Shown here piece after piece: positions 28,423-38,810 of a stretch of DNA of 64,000 bases. The translations under genes were made by a program, and so were the position numbers. Below the pieces are notes generated by a model that saw only the letters and a list, made by a program, of their open reading frames with translations, was not told the DNA's origin and did not search any database. Each line of letters opens with the position of its first letter. Position 1 is the stretch's first letter. This stretch comes from a virus: the IMG/VR virus record IMGVR_UViG_3300042879_003909, positions 1-64,000 of that record; one strand, written 5' to 3'.

Positions 28423-28909
28423 ATATATAATATTGAGAGACACTAGAGAAAAACAAGGCTGGGATTTTCCCCGGGACAATTTGTGTCTGGGAGTTGAGGA
28501 TGTTGCCCTAAAGACCGGGGACTACACTATGAAAGGATATGAAAACGTAATTTGTATAGAGCGTAAAAAGGAAGTATCCGAAATAGCTGGAAATATTGGT
28601 AAATATAAAAAAAGATTTGAGGCCGAACTACAGAGACTCACAGCCTTTAGATATTCATATATTATTTGTGAATTTAGTTTACAGGACATAATAGATTATC
28701 CAAAGTTTTCACATATACCACAAAAGAGAAGACAGAACATAGTTATTACCGGAAAGTATGTCCTAAAATGCCTAATAGAATATCAGCTAAAATATGGCGT
28801 ACATGTTATGTTTTGCGAAAATCCTGAAAACGCCGCCCATTTTGCCCGGAGCCTTATGAAAAGAATACATGAAATGCTAGAGAAAGAAAATGATCTCAAT
28901 AGAAAATAA
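28415..28909 (+). CDS. ERCC4-type nuclease, 164 aa
   Basis: XPF/ERCC4 nuclease core: LRDTREKQGW at the N terminus, DVALKTGDYTMKGYE, and IERKKEVSEIAGNIG (G-D-Y, E-R-K catalytic motif). No helicase or HhH domain. Phage proteins of this kind act in recombination or branched-DNA processing. Confidence 0.85.
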   Translation: MSEYIILRDTREKQGWDFPRDNLCLGVEDVALKTGDYTMKGYENVICIERKKEVSEIAGNIGKYKKRFEAELQRLTAFRYSYIICEFSLQDIIDYPKFSHIPQKRRQNIVITGKYVLKCLIEYQLKYGVHVMFCENPENAAHFARSLMKRIHEMLEKENDLNRK

Positions 28910-30872
28910 ACTAAAAGATGCTTGGCTAAACATAGAAGTTAATGAAAACGATCTATTTAATCCTTTATCTATATTAGACGAAGTAGAAGACGTTGAGCAA
29001 TATATAGAGCGCATAACTTGGTTAATGGCCCAGCCCGAGTATTTTTCTTTTATTACAAAATATGTATTAAATCTTGAGCTTGCCCCTTTCCAGTATGTCG
29101 TTTTACAGGAAATGTGGAATAAAAAATTTCCAATGCTCATCGGTAGCCGTGGTATGTCTAAGTCTTTTACTATGGCTGTATACTGTATATTAAGATGCTT
29201 GCTTATGCCACGTAGAAAAATTATCGTGGTCGGTGCGGCTTTCCGCCAGTCCAAAGTTATTTTCGAATATATGGAAACGATTTGGAAGAATGCTCCGATA
29301 TTAAGGGATTTGTGTGATAAAGATAGCGGGCCTTCTAGAGACATAGATAGGTGCGTTCTTAGGATTAACGGTGGAACTATTACCTGCCTACCTCTGGGCA
29401 ATGGCGAAAAAATTAGAGGTCAGCGCGCTAACGACATTATAGCCGACGAATTTGCTTCTATACCGAGAGATATTTTTGAAAACGTTGTAGCGGGTTTTGC
29501 GTCAGTTTCAGCTTCGCCAATAGAAAATATTAAGCTAAAAGCATCAAGGAAAAAGGCCAAAGAGCTTGGTGTTGTGTGGGAAGACCATTTAGAGGATGCT
29601 GGAACTATACATGCCACAAACCAGATTATATTATCAGGTACAGCATACTATGAATTTAATCACTTTGCCCAATACTGGAAAAAATATAAAAGCATTGTAG
29701 AGACCAAGGGCAACTATAAAAAACTAACAGAAGTATTAGGCTCTCCACCAAGCCCAGATTTTAATTGGGCAGATTATACAATACTAAGAATACCAGTTAA
29801 TTATTTGCCGGAAGGATTCATGGATGAAGCTCAGATAGAGCGAGCTAGGGCCACTGTTCACTCCGGCATCTTTCAGATGGAATATGGCTCAGTATTTACC
29901 TCAGACTCTCAGGGCTTCTTTAAACGCAGCTTGATTGAGTCTTGTTGCGTGTCAAACGATAATCCTATTAAGCTACCAAGCGGAGACGTTTTCTTTGAGC
30001 CACTGCTTACGGGCAGTCAGCAGAAACAATATGTTTATGGAGTTGACCCAGCTTCGGAAGTGGATAATTTTAGCATAGTCGTATTAGAAATAAATGACGA
30101 TCATAGAAGAATAGTTCATTGCTGGACTACTAATAGGCAAGAGCACAAAAATAGGGTCAAGTCTGGGCTAGCAGAAGAGGATGATTTTTATTCTTATTGT
30201 GCTAGAAAAATACGTAATCTAATGAAGATATTTCCCTGTAGAGAAATCGCTATGGACTCTCAGGGTGGCGGTATAGCGGTCATGGAAGCACTGCACGACA
30301 AAGATAAGATCAGGGACGGAGAACTACCGATATGGCCGACAATAGATGCAGAAAGCCCAAAGGATACAGACGACAATCCGGGCCTACATATATTAAAAAT
30401 GTGCAACTTTGCTAAAGCAGACTGGCTTAGCGAAGCTAACCACGGTCTGCGTAAAGACATGGAGGACAAAGTCCTTCTTTTCCCATATTTTGATGCTGTT
30501 AGCTTGGGCCTATCATCAGAATTAGATAATTTAGAGAATCGGCTTTATGATACAAGAGAAGATTGTATTTTAGAAATAGAAGAACTTAAAAATGAATTAT
30601 CTATGATTGTAATCAGCCAAACACAAAGCGGCAGAGAACGATGGGATACGCCTGAAACTAAAATAGGTATAAATAAAAAACTTAAACTAAGAAAAGATAG
30701 ATATTCTTCTTTACTAATGGCCAATATGTCGGCTAGATCTAAGCCCTCTGTTAATGTGATAGAGTCTTATACATGCATAGGCGGATTTGCTCAATCTTAT
30801 AATTCTAATGATTCTGATGATAGCGATGAAGACCTATATTATGGACCCCAGTGGTGGTCGCCAGAATACTAA
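28890..30872 (+). CDS. terminase large subunit, 660 aa
   Basis: Packaging ATPase/nuclease. ATPase: Walker A-like GSRGMSKSF (about residue 83) after PMLI, Walker B-like DIIADEFASI (about 185). Nuclease domain: YVYGVDPASEVDNFSIVVLE (first acidic residue about 390) and IAMDSQGGGIAVME (about 455). Length is normal for a large terminase. Starts inside the nuclease gene before it. Drives genome packaging into the prohead through the portal. Confidence 0.93.
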   Translation: MISIENKLKDAWLNIEVNENDLFNPLSILDEVEDVEQYIERITWLMAQPEYFSFITKYVLNLELAPFQYVVLQEMWNKKFPMLIGSRGMSKSFTMAVYCILRCLLMPRRKIIVVGAAFRQSKVIFEYMETIWKNAPILRDLCDKDSGPSRDIDRCVLRINGGTITCLPLGNGEKIRGQRANDIIADEFASIPRDIFENVVAGFASVSASPIENIKLKASRKKAKELGVVWEDHLEDAGTIHATNQIILSGTAYYEFNHFAQYWKKYKSIVETKGNYKKLTEVLGSPPSPDFNWADYTILRIPVNYLPEGFMDEAQIERARATVHSGIFQMEYGSVFTSDSQGFFKRSLIESCCVSNDNPIKLPSGDVFFEPLLTGSQQKQYVYGVDPASEVDNFSIVVLEINDDHRRIVHCWTTNRQEHKNRVKSGLAEEDDFYSYCARKIRNLMKIFPCREIAMDSQGGGIAVMEALHDKDKIRDGELPIWPTIDAESPKDTDDNPGLHILKMCNFAKADWLSEANHGLRKDMEDKVLLFPYFDAVSLGLSSELDNLENRLYDTREDCILEIEELKNELSMIVISQTQSGRERWDTPETKIGINKKLKLRKDRYSSLLMANMSARSKPSVNVIESYTCIGGFAQSYNSNDSDDSDEDLYYGPQWWSPEY

Positions 30873-30875
30873 TTC

Positions 30876-30883
30876 TGTGTATA
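30876..30883 (+). promoter_or_regulatory. TGTGTATA motif before portal gene
   Basis: Candidate late promoter element in the 61-bp gap between terminase and portal. Confidence 0.4.
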
Positions 30884-30933
30884 GAATTATGTAATGGTAT
30901 TACTAATTCAATTACAGGGGTTTTAATCAAATT

Positions 30934-32976
30934 ATGAATAAGTCACCAGAAGATCAAGAGTTTTTTAGAAGTTATGGCTCCAAAGAAATTGTTGATGCTT
31001 ATGGCTCAGTAGAAAGAGCAACGGCCTATAGAGACAGAACATTTATTGATGTTGAGCCAAGTCGCTCCGTTAGGCCCGGATTTAATAAATCTGATTATTA
31101 TTCCTTTAGATCATCAGAAATTATACCTTCTCAACAAAAGAAGATCATGAAGCAGTCGATGGATGCTTATGATAGAGTTGGTATTGTAAGAAATGTAATC
31201 GACCTCATGGGAGATTTTGCGTGTCAGGGCATTACTCTTGTTCACGAAAATAAAACAATAGAAAAATTTTATAGAAGATGGTTTTCCGAAGTAAATGGTA
31301 TAGAAAGATCAGAAAGATTTTGCAATTATCTATTTCGTCACGGAAACCCAATAGTTAGACGATCCACAGCTAAAATTTCTGCTAAAAAAGAAAAAGAACT
31401 GAGAGCTTCAGCCGCCGAAGATATTTACCCGGAAGAAGTAGATGTAAAAAAGCGAGAGATTCCGTGGAGATATGAATTCTTAAATCCTACAGCCTGTGAC
31501 TTTAAGAAGACCGGGGTAGGCCAATATAAGCTTGTAATGAATCTAAGCTCAAGCACCGTCCAAGATCTAAAACGACAAAACAATGTTTATGTTTTATCTG
31601 ATAACTTGCGTAAGAATATTGAAGCAGGGCAAAACTATATCGATTTAGATACAAACTCTGTCTCTATATATCATTACAAAAAAGACGATTGGCTATTATG
31701 GGCTAATCCTATGATTTACGCAATTCTAGATGATATTTTCATGCTAGAAAAAATGAAGCTTGCAGATTTGGCGGCTCTAGACGGGGCTATTTCTAATATT
31801 CGCCTTTGGACTCTGGGAGACCTAGAACACAAGATTGCTCCAAAGAAAGCTATATTAAATAAACTAAGAGATATATTAGCCAGCAATGTCGGTGGCGGTA
31901 CTATGGATCTTGTATGGGGCCCCGAACTTAAATTTACCGAAAGCAACTCCCAGATTTATAAATTCTTGGGCTCTGAAAAATACCAACCTGTTCTTACCTC
32001 AATTTATGCCGGGCTCGGCATACCCCCAACACTCACCGGGGCGTCTGGGTCTAGCGGCGGATATACCAATAATTATGTTTCTCTTAAAACATTAATTGAA
32101 AGATTAGAATACGGCAGATCTGTATTATTAACCTTCTGGCAGAAGGAGCTAGAAATAATAAGAAAAGCTATGGGCTTTAAAAAAGCGGCCCAGATTCACT
32201 TTGATTCTATTATTTTATCAGACGAAGCATCCATGAAGAAACTAATGATCGATCTGGCTGACAGAAACATCATTAGCAATGAAACATTGCTTGAACGAAT
32301 GAGAGAAATGCCAGAAATAGAAAAAATCCGTGTCAAGCGGGAAGAGAAGGCTAGAAATGAAAATAATGATATGCCAGATAAGGCTAGTCCATTTCATAGT
32401 CCACAGCACGCTAAAAAGATTGCTGAAATATCTGCTCAGAGGGGCGCACTAGATAAGCCTTATTATGACAAGTTAGAGATTCCATATAAGGAGCCGACAG
32501 TGCCTCAAGGTGGCGGCGGTCTTGGTAATCCTGCAAAACCAAAGGATAACCCATCTCCATCTGGTGGTCGCCCCCTGAACAGTAAAGACACAACCAAAAG
32601 AGCTACTAAGGTTGTTCAGCCAAGAAGCAAGGCCGACATTGCTATGTGGGCTGTTTCTGCACAAAAACAAATAGCCGATATCTTAAATCCTTTTATCTTA
32701 AAACATTTTGATAAGAAAAATTTAAGGGCTATGACCAATGAAGAAACACGCCAATATGAAAACCTTAAATTGTCAGTTTTAGCCAATATTGAGCCTTTTA
32801 CCAAGATAGGCCCGGAAAATGTTTATGAGGCTATTAATCTAAATAAAACTTATTCTAAAGAGTTTTCAGACATGGTAAAAACAAAGGTAGAAGAGTTTAT
32901 TTCTGATAATAATGAAAAGCCAAGCTTTGAACAAATGAAGCATATTTATGCTAATTGTTATGCCGAATTAACTTAA
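30934..32976 (+). CDS. portal protein, 680 aa
   Basis: Position between terminase and protease/capsid plus length fit a portal. The region around residues 355-400 (AGLGIPPTLTGASGSSGGYTN then V-S-L-K-T-L-I-E-R-L-E-Y-G) is the characteristic portal crown/clip segment of phages of this type. A low-complexity tail (about residues 485-560, rich in P, K and G) precedes a helical C terminus. It forms the dodecameric DNA channel. Confidence 0.85.
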   Translation: MNKSPEDQEFFRSYGSKEIVDAYGSVERATAYRDRTFIDVEPSRSVRPGFNKSDYYSFRSSEIIPSQQKKIMKQSMDAYDRVGIVRNVIDLMGDFACQGITLVHENKTIEKFYRRWFSEVNGIERSERFCNYLFRHGNPIVRRSTAKISAKKEKELRASAAEDIYPEEVDVKKREIPWRYEFLNPTACDFKKTGVGQYKLVMNLSSSTVQDLKRQNNVYVLSDNLRKNIEAGQNYIDLDTNSVSIYHYKKDDWLLWANPMIYAILDDIFMLEKMKLADLAALDGAISNIRLWTLGDLEHKIAPKKAILNKLRDILASNVGGGTMDLVWGPELKFTESNSQIYKFLGSEKYQPVLTSIYAGLGIPPTLTGASGSSGGYTNNYVSLKTLIERLEYGRSVLLTFWQKELEIIRKAMGFKKAAQIHFDSIILSDEASMKKLMIDLADRNIISNETLLERMREMPEIEKIRVKREEKARNENNDMPDKASPFHSPQHAKKIAEISAQRGALDKPYYDKLEIPYKEPTVPQGGGGLGNPAKPKDNPSPSGGRPLNSKDTTKRATKVVQPRSKADIAMWAVSAQKQIADILNPFILKHFDKKNLRAMTNEETRQYENLKLSVLANIEPFTKIGPENVYEAINLNKTYSKEFSDMVKTKVEEFISDNNEKPSFEQMKHIYANCYAELT

Positions 32977-32988
32977 AAATAAATTTTT

Positions 32989-32996
32989 TGTGTATT
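32989..32996 (+). promoter_or_regulatory. TGTGTATT motif before protease/scaffold gene
   Basis: Variant of the recurring motif in the 58-bp gap after the portal gene. Confidence 0.35.
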
Positions 32997-33034
32997 AAGA
33001 AACGTATACATTTATTAAAACTATGAGGTTAAAA

Positions 33035-34459
33035 ATGGAAATTTTTCAAAAAGAGATAGAAGACGGTTTGGCTCAAGCTATAGCTTCGCAGTCGTCCGTT
33101 GCTTATTTATCTCCGGCAGTCAGTGCCAAAAAAAGCTTCCATTTAAATGAAAGGTCCGTTGCTCACATTGTTAAAGCCGCCGAGCTTGATAATGAGAACC
33201 AAATGGACCTTTTTTATTTAACATCTGTTCTTGTCAGCACCGGCTGGAATAAAAACGACGACATATTTCTAGCAGAAGAAATGTGGGCGGCTCGAAAAAC
33301 CCCGGAAGACAAACAGTTTAATTATATGCACAATGAAAAGGATATCATCGGCCATATTACGGGTAATTATGTTGTTGATTATATGGGCGACTTAATACCA
33401 GACGATATGGATCTAGCAGATATTCCTGCCGATTTTAATATTATCACTAATGCTGTTATTTATAAGACTTGGAGTGATAAAGAACTTAGAGACAGAATGA
33501 GAACCATCATTGAAGAAATTGAGCAAGGTGGTAAATGGCATGTTTCTATGGAGTGCCTGTTTCCAAGATTCGACTACGCCCTACAAGATAGTAAGGGCAG
33601 TATGAAACTGGTTAACCGGGAAGAGTCAACAGCATATTTAACAAAACACCTAAGAGCCTACGGGGGTTCCGGTGAATACGACGGTTATAAGCTTGGACGG
33701 GTTTTGCGCAATTTATCGTTTTCAGGTAAAGGCTTGGTAACAAAACCCGCTAATCCTCGCAGCGTTATATTAAATGAAAAATCTGTTTCTGAAAATATTA
33801 AGGAGAAACAAATGGATATTGAAGAACTGAAGGCCAAACTAGCTAAAGCTGAACTTGAGCTAGCAGAAGCCGCAAAGATGAACGAAGAAATGAAAAAGAA
33901 AATGGAGCAAAAGAAAGACGAAGAAAGCAAAGCTACTCTAGCCCAGCTAGAAGAATACAAAACAGCTATTGCTGAAAAAGATCAAACTTTGGCTTCATTG
34001 CAAGAGCAAATCAGCAAGCTATCGCAAGAGCTTACAGACACCAAGGCATCTTTTGATGCTCTAAGGACTGAAAAAGAAGCTACTGAAGCTAAGTATCAAG
34101 ATATGCAAAAGAAAATGAAAATGGAAAAGAGAAAGGCTCAGTTGGCGGAAGCTGGCGTTGAAGAGTCTGATCTAGAAGAAACCTTGGCTTCAGTTGAAGC
34201 TTTGGATGACGTAGGCTTCGATAAAATCGTAGCTATGATGAAAAAGAAAATGGCAAAAGAAAAAATGAAAGAAGTTCCTGCTAAGGCTAGCGAGTCTGCT
34301 GCGGAAGACATTTTGGATGATGCCGTTGAAAGCAATAAAACTGTTGCGTCTGTTATCAACGAAACCGAAGATGATGACGCTTCTCAAAAACTAAGATCAT
34401 CTGCTGCTGAGTGGCTAGGCGGTTGCTTTTCTACTCTTGGCAAAAAAACTAAAAAGTAA
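33035..34459 (+). CDS. prohead protease-scaffold fusion candidate, 474 aa
   Basis: N-terminal domain (1-240) carries a His in FNYMHNEKDIIGHI and a Ser in WHVSMECLFPRF, in the order used by HK97-type prohead serine proteases. Residues about 260-380 are a long coiled coil rich in A, E and K, as in scaffolds, and the C terminus is acidic then basic. Such fused protease-scaffolds are cleaved out after capsid assembly. ATG at 33035 has GAGG 8 nt upstream; an ATG at 33023 contains that site. Confidence 0.65.
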   Translation: MEIFQKEIEDGLAQAIASQSSVAYLSPAVSAKKSFHLNERSVAHIVKAAELDNENQMDLFYLTSVLVSTGWNKNDDIFLAEEMWAARKTPEDKQFNYMHNEKDIIGHITGNYVVDYMGDLIPDDMDLADIPADFNIITNAVIYKTWSDKELRDRMRTIIEEIEQGGKWHVSMECLFPRFDYALQDSKGSMKLVNREESTAYLTKHLRAYGGSGEYDGYKLGRVLRNLSFSGKGLVTKPANPRSVILNEKSVSENIKEKQMDIEELKAKLAKAELELAEAAKMNEEMKKKMEQKKDEESKATLAQLEEYKTAIAEKDQTLASLQEQISKLSQELTDTKASFDALRTEKEATEAKYQDMQKKMKMEKRKAQLAEAGVEESDLEETLASVEALDDVGFDKIVAMMKKKMAKEKMKEVPAKASESAAEDILDDAVESNKTVASVINETEDDDASQKLRSSAAEWLGGCFSTLGKKTKK

Positions 34460-34477
34460 TAAATAGGAGATATAAAT

Positions 34478-34957
34478 ATGGCTCTAAAAGGCGATAGATA
34501 CGAACTACAAACCGACATTTCTTTCTTCATGAATGAAGTTGCCGAGCGAGGCGGTATGGCCGTGTTAAGTACTGGTGGTTCCGGTGCTGCTATGGATCAA
34601 AGCCAAGCTTTGGTTACATATGCTTCAACTGGTTCTGGTAAAGTTCCTGTTGGTATTTTGCTAAACGATATGGTCAATATTGACCTAACTCGTCAGCACA
34701 TTAATTGGTACAAGAACGAAGTACAGAAGGGCGGCAAGGTAACTTTGCTACGCAAAGGCTATGTTGTTACCAACAGAATTCAGGGCGCTGCTCCTGCTGC
34801 TGGTAATGCAGTTTATGTTGCTCATAGCGGAAACCTATCAGCAACAGACCTTGTTGGTCAAGGTACTTCGCTCGTAGTTGGTACTTGGATGTCAAGCCCA
34901 GACCAAGATGGTTACGCTAAGGTTGAAATCAATCTTCCTGTAACCCGTAGACAATAA
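34478..34957 (+). CDS. capsid decoration protein candidate, 159 aa
   Basis: Immediately before the major capsid gene; beta-rich, G/A/V-rich sequence (VLSTGGSGAAMDQSQALVTY) with an N-terminal arm, typical of head-stabilising decoration proteins. AGGAGATATAA site. Confidence 0.65.
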   Translation: MALKGDRYELQTDISFFMNEVAERGGMAVLSTGGSGAAMDQSQALVTYASTGSGKVPVGILLNDMVNIDLTRQHINWYKNEVQKGGKVTLLRKGYVVTNRIQGAAPAAGNAVYVAHSGNLSATDLVGQGTSLVVGTWMSSPDQDGYAKVEINLPVTRRQ

Positions 34958-34985
34958 TTATAAAATATAAATAGGAGAATATAAC

Positions 34986-35993
34986 ATGGTTAAAAGCGTA
35001 GAACGTCCAAGCGACGAACTAATTGATCTATACAAAAGATCTGGTAGCGCAGACAAGTCTGTAGCTATCGAAGCACAACGCGAAATCGCAAAAGCTATCG
35101 AAACCCCTCTTCGTGAAGGCGTTTTGTTTGGCGATGTGATTGGCGGTATTTATCAGCCAATGCCTCTAGAAGCTAATGCTTCTCCAGAGTTTCCATTGGA
35201 CTTGCTAGCTCCGGGCACCGAATTGGAGCATGTGGCCTATACCAACCCGGGCCACGGTCGCATCCCTGAAAAATCAGTGGAAAGCGACTACGTTATGATT
35301 CACACCTATGGCATCACTTCATCGATTGACTTCTTGCTAAAGTATGCTCGTCAAGCAAACTGGAATGTTTTGCAACGCGCTATGCAAGTTATGGAAGCTA
35401 GCTTCGTCAAGAAGATGAACGATGACGGCTGGCACACCTTGCTAGCTGCTGCTGTGGATCGTAACATTTTGGTTTATGACGCCGATGCGGCTGCTGGTCA
35501 GTTCACCAAGAGACTTGTTTCTCTTATGAAGACCGTTATGCGCCGAAACGGTGGCGGTAATAGCGTTACAGCTAAGGGCAAGTTGACCGATCTTTATATG
35601 TCTCCAGAAGGCATTGAAGACGTTCGCAACTGGGGCGTTGATCAGTTGGACGAAGTTTCTCGTAGAGAAGTTTACGTTGCTGCTGACAACGGCGGTCCTT
35701 TGGCTAGAATCTTTGGTGTTAACTTGAACGAATTGCTCGAATTGGGCGACGGTCAAGAATATCAAGATTACTTTGTAACCGATCTAGGTGGCGCTCTTGA
35801 AGGATCTGACGTTGAATTGCTAATTGGTTTGGATAAGGCTCGTACAACCAGCTTTATCATGCCAGTTCGTGAAAACGTTCAGGTATTCGAAGACGAAACC
35901 CTACATCGTCAACAAAGACAAGGCTATTACGGTTGGGCAGAACTAGGATTCGGCGTTTTGGATAATCGCCAAATCATTGCTGGTTCTTACTAA
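34986..35993 (+). CDS. major capsid protein, 335 aa
   Basis: 335 aa, right size and place, followed by a strong terminator. Features: long N-terminal helix (EAQREIAKAIETPLREGVLF), central LKYARQANWNVLQRAMQVME, and SFIMPVRENVQVFEDETLHR near the end, a pattern found in major head proteins. Codon use is biased to a smaller set, as expected for a highly expressed gene. Assembles the icosahedral shell. Confidence 0.9.
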   Translation: MVKSVERPSDELIDLYKRSGSADKSVAIEAQREIAKAIETPLREGVLFGDVIGGIYQPMPLEANASPEFPLDLLAPGTELEHVAYTNPGHGRIPEKSVESDYVMIHTYGITSSIDFLLKYARQANWNVLQRAMQVMEASFVKKMNDDGWHTLLAAAVDRNILVYDADAAAGQFTKRLVSLMKTVMRRNGGGNSVTAKGKLTDLYMSPEGIEDVRNWGVDQLDEVSRREVYVAADNGGPLARIFGVNLNELLELGDGQEYQDYFVTDLGGALEGSDVELLIGLDKARTTSFIMPVRENVQVFEDETLHRQQRQGYYGWAELGFGVLDNRQIIAGSY

Positions 35994-36007
35994 ACCAAAA
36001 ACAAAGA

Positions 36008-36035
36008 AGCGGGGTTGCAAAGCCCCGCTTTTTTT
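36008..36035 (+). terminator. rho-independent terminator after capsid gene
   Basis: AGCGGGG-TTGCAAAG-CCCCGCT stem followed by seven T. Confidence 0.9.
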
Positions 36036-36098
36036 GTTGTATAATACTGCGGTTATGCCAAATATATTTTGGTGTAATTAGTAGCAGGGGGACTACTA

Positions 36099-38810
36099 AT
36101 GACGAATCCAAGGTATGGCTACGTTCTAACGACCGACGATGAGGGCCGGGTAATCTGGTCATCTATTAATGAAAATAATATACTTCCTTCGCAGTCTGGT
36201 AAAGCTGATTATGTTTTATCTACAACCGGAAGCGGTATTTATTGGAGGCTTCCGAGCGCCTCTATTTCTATAGCTAATACAACCGCCAATCAGACATTCT
36301 ATCCAGTGCTTTCTAGTGGCGATGGTTCTACAACGGGCGTATATGTCAGAAGTTCTCCCTATGCTTTTTCTTTTAACCCAAATCAAAATCGTTTATATAC
36401 AGAAAATGCGACCGTAAATACTATTACTGTGGGCAGCGGTAATTCTGGTGGCATAGGTCAGCTATCTTGGAATCCTGATGATGGCACTTTAGATTTAGGC
36501 TTGCTGGGCGGTAATTCTACCCTTCAAGTTGGTCAAGAATTAATGATCCGGGTTTTTAATGATGAAAATAATCAAATTAATGATGGTCAAGTAGTATCTA
36601 TTAATGGCGCTCAGGGACAGAGGCTTGCTATTTTAAGAGCCGTAGCTTCTGGTGCTTATTCTGCGGCTCATGCTATTGGTATTGCTACTGAGAATATTCC
36701 ATCTAAACAATTAGGTTTCATTACTGTTTTTGGAGTAGTTAGAAATCTAAATACATATATTGACGGAAGTTCTGAAGGAAGGGAAATATTTTTATCGCCA
36801 ACTACGCCGGGCGACTGGACAGTAACTCGCCCTTCAGCCCCTAATCATGCTGTTTCAGTAGGTTTTATTCAGAGAGAGCATCCAAACGCTGGCAGTATTT
36901 TTGTTAGGGTTCAAACAGGCGATCACTTAGAATACCTGCATGATGTTTTATTAACCTCTCCCGCCAGCGGAGATATTATAAGATATGATTCATCTAATCA
37001 GGTTTGGAAAAATAGCCCGCTTCCATCTGGTGGTATTTATACTGCCGGTAGTGGCTTAATATTAGAAGGCTCTCAATTTAGAGTTCATGGCACTGGACAA
37101 TTAAGTGAGCTAAGATTAAGAGCTAATGCTAGTAACTATACAGCTATTATAGCGTCCGGGCTAAATACTAATTTGACTTTTATTTTACCATCAGGCTATG
37201 GATCTAATAATCAGGTGCTAAAGACAAATGGGGCCGGAGTTTTAGACTGGACTACCGTATCAACAGGAAGTACTTACACGGCCGGGTCTGGCTTAACTTT
37301 AGTCGGCTCAGAATTTAATCTTGCTGGAACTGGCGTATTAGATAAATTAACTGTTACAAATAAACAATCATCTAATATTCCTTTTATTGTAAGATCAGCC
37401 GCCGCTCAGTCTGCCAATATTCAAGAGTGGCAAAATTCAGCGCTGGGCGTTTTAGCTAGCGTAGACAAGGATGGTAATTTTAGCAATTCAGCGACTGGGG
37501 CTTTTAATTTTGTACAGCTTAATAGTACTTTGGCGGCGCAGTCGGGCATACTTTTTGTAAATAATAGTAAAATAGTATCTACGGCACCAAACTTAATATT
37601 TAATAATTCTAATTTAGCTTCACCGAAACTAACATTCCGGGCATCTGGCACTATAACGCCCGATATTTCATTAAATATACTTACTACGGCTAGTGGCTCT
37701 ACTTCTGGCGTACAAACATTATCTTTCGAGGGATCGGCCGGGCAGTTATTTTCTATTACCGATGTTTTAAATAGCGGCACCATATTTAGTGTAAACGATA
37801 TTTCTGGCTTACCTTTAATTGAGGCTGATGCAAGCGGCCTAGTTAGATTGGCCCGGTTTGGAACTGATGTTGAGGTTTATGCCCCGCTTGAATTAATGCC
37901 GACCGGAACCACATCGGGTAGAACTAATGAGCTTAGATTTTATGAGCTTGCTGCTAGTGGCTCAAACTATGTAGGATTTAGATCACCCGATTCTTTGGCG
38001 GCTAATCGTATATGGGTTTTGCCTACTGGCGATGGCTCTGCCTCTCAGGCCCTAACAACAAATGGGGCTGGTGTATTAAGCTGGTCAACGCCGTCCGGAA
38101 CTACCTATACGGCTGGGTCTGGCTTGGCTTTAACGGGAACTCAGTTTAGTTTGGGTGGCACTGGCAATATTAGACAATTAAGATTTTTGTCTTCTGGTAA
38201 TGCTAATTATATTTCTTTTACATCACCCGCCCTATCGGGTATTACAAATTATATTTTACCTACCGGCGATGGAACTTCTGGACAAGCTTTACTAACTAAT
38301 GGCTCTGCGACTTTAAGCTGGGGCCTGCCAGTTCCTACCAGCGGCACAGCCACAGCCCTTAATAGTGTGGCCATAACAACCAATGCAAACTTTTATCCAG
38401 TTCTATCAAGCGGCACCGGGCCCAACGCTTCTTCCATAGATTTAGCTTTAACTTATAATCCTAGCACCGACATGCTTACAGCAAGCGGTATTACGGCAAC
38501 TAGGTTTGCGGGTCATCCTAGCTCAATTATTACTGAATCTACCACATCTCGCACTCTACAGGCCGGGGATAATGGCGGCGTAATAATGTGTACTAATAAT
38601 AGTGGAGCCACCCTAACAGTCCCAACAGGTCTTCCGGTAGGATTTTCTGTCGGCGTTATGGCTGCGGCTACTGGGGTTGTATCTTTTACAACATCTGGAA
38701 CTACCTTAAATCATAGACAAAGCCATACTAAGCTGGCGGGACAATGGGCTATGGGAACTGTAATACAAAGAACGACCAATAATTTTGTTTTAGCTGGGGA
38801 CACTGCCTAA
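36099..38810 (+). CDS. tail fibre-like structural protein, 903 aa
   Basis: Repetitive beta-rich fibre with recurrent modules: YTAGSGLTLVGSEFNLAGTG types, N-N-Q-V-L-K-T-N-G-A-G-V-L-D-W-T types, and a 120-residue block (F-R-A-S-G-T-I-T-P-D-I-S-L-N) shared with 47866-50157. The C-terminal domain (TLQAGDNGGVIMCTNNSGAT...) is typical of fibre tips. Many CCGGG sites. Cell attachment or virion surface role. Confidence 0.75.
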   Translation: MTNPRYGYVLTTDDEGRVIWSSINENNILPSQSGKADYVLSTTGSGIYWRLPSASISIANTTANQTFYPVLSSGDGSTTGVYVRSSPYAFSFNPNQNRLYTENATVNTITVGSGNSGGIGQLSWNPDDGTLDLGLLGGNSTLQVGQELMIRVFNDENNQINDGQVVSINGAQGQRLAILRAVASGAYSAAHAIGIATENIPSKQLGFITVFGVVRNLNTYIDGSSEGREIFLSPTTPGDWTVTRPSAPNHAVSVGFIQREHPNAGSIFVRVQTGDHLEYLHDVLLTSPASGDIIRYDSSNQVWKNSPLPSGGIYTAGSGLILEGSQFRVHGTGQLSELRLRANASNYTAIIASGLNTNLTFILPSGYGSNNQVLKTNGAGVLDWTTVSTGSTYTAGSGLTLVGSEFNLAGTGVLDKLTVTNKQSSNIPFIVRSAAAQSANIQEWQNSALGVLASVDKDGNFSNSATGAFNFVQLNSTLAAQSGILFVNNSKIVSTAPNLIFNNSNLASPKLTFRASGTITPDISLNILTTASGSTSGVQTLSFEGSAGQLFSITDVLNSGTIFSVNDISGLPLIEADASGLVRLARFGTDVEVYAPLELMPTGTTSGRTNELRFYELAASGSNYVGFRSPDSLAANRIWVLPTGDGSASQALTTNGAGVLSWSTPSGTTYTAGSGLALTGTQFSLGGTGNIRQLRFLSSGNANYISFTSPALSGITNYILPTGDGTSGQALLTNGSATLSWGLPVPTSGTATALNSVAITTNANFYPVLSSGTGPNASSIDLALTYNPSTDMLTASGITATRFAGHPSSIITESTTSRTLQAGDNGGVIMCTNNSGATLTVPTGLPVGFSVGVMAAATGVVSFTTSGTTLNHRQSHTKLAGQWAMGTVIQRTTNNFVLAGDTA

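Noticed and set aside
36099-38810. Tail sheath (contractile tail) among structural genes
   Set aside because: No sheath-like protein seen near the tail tube; large proteins here are fibre-like.
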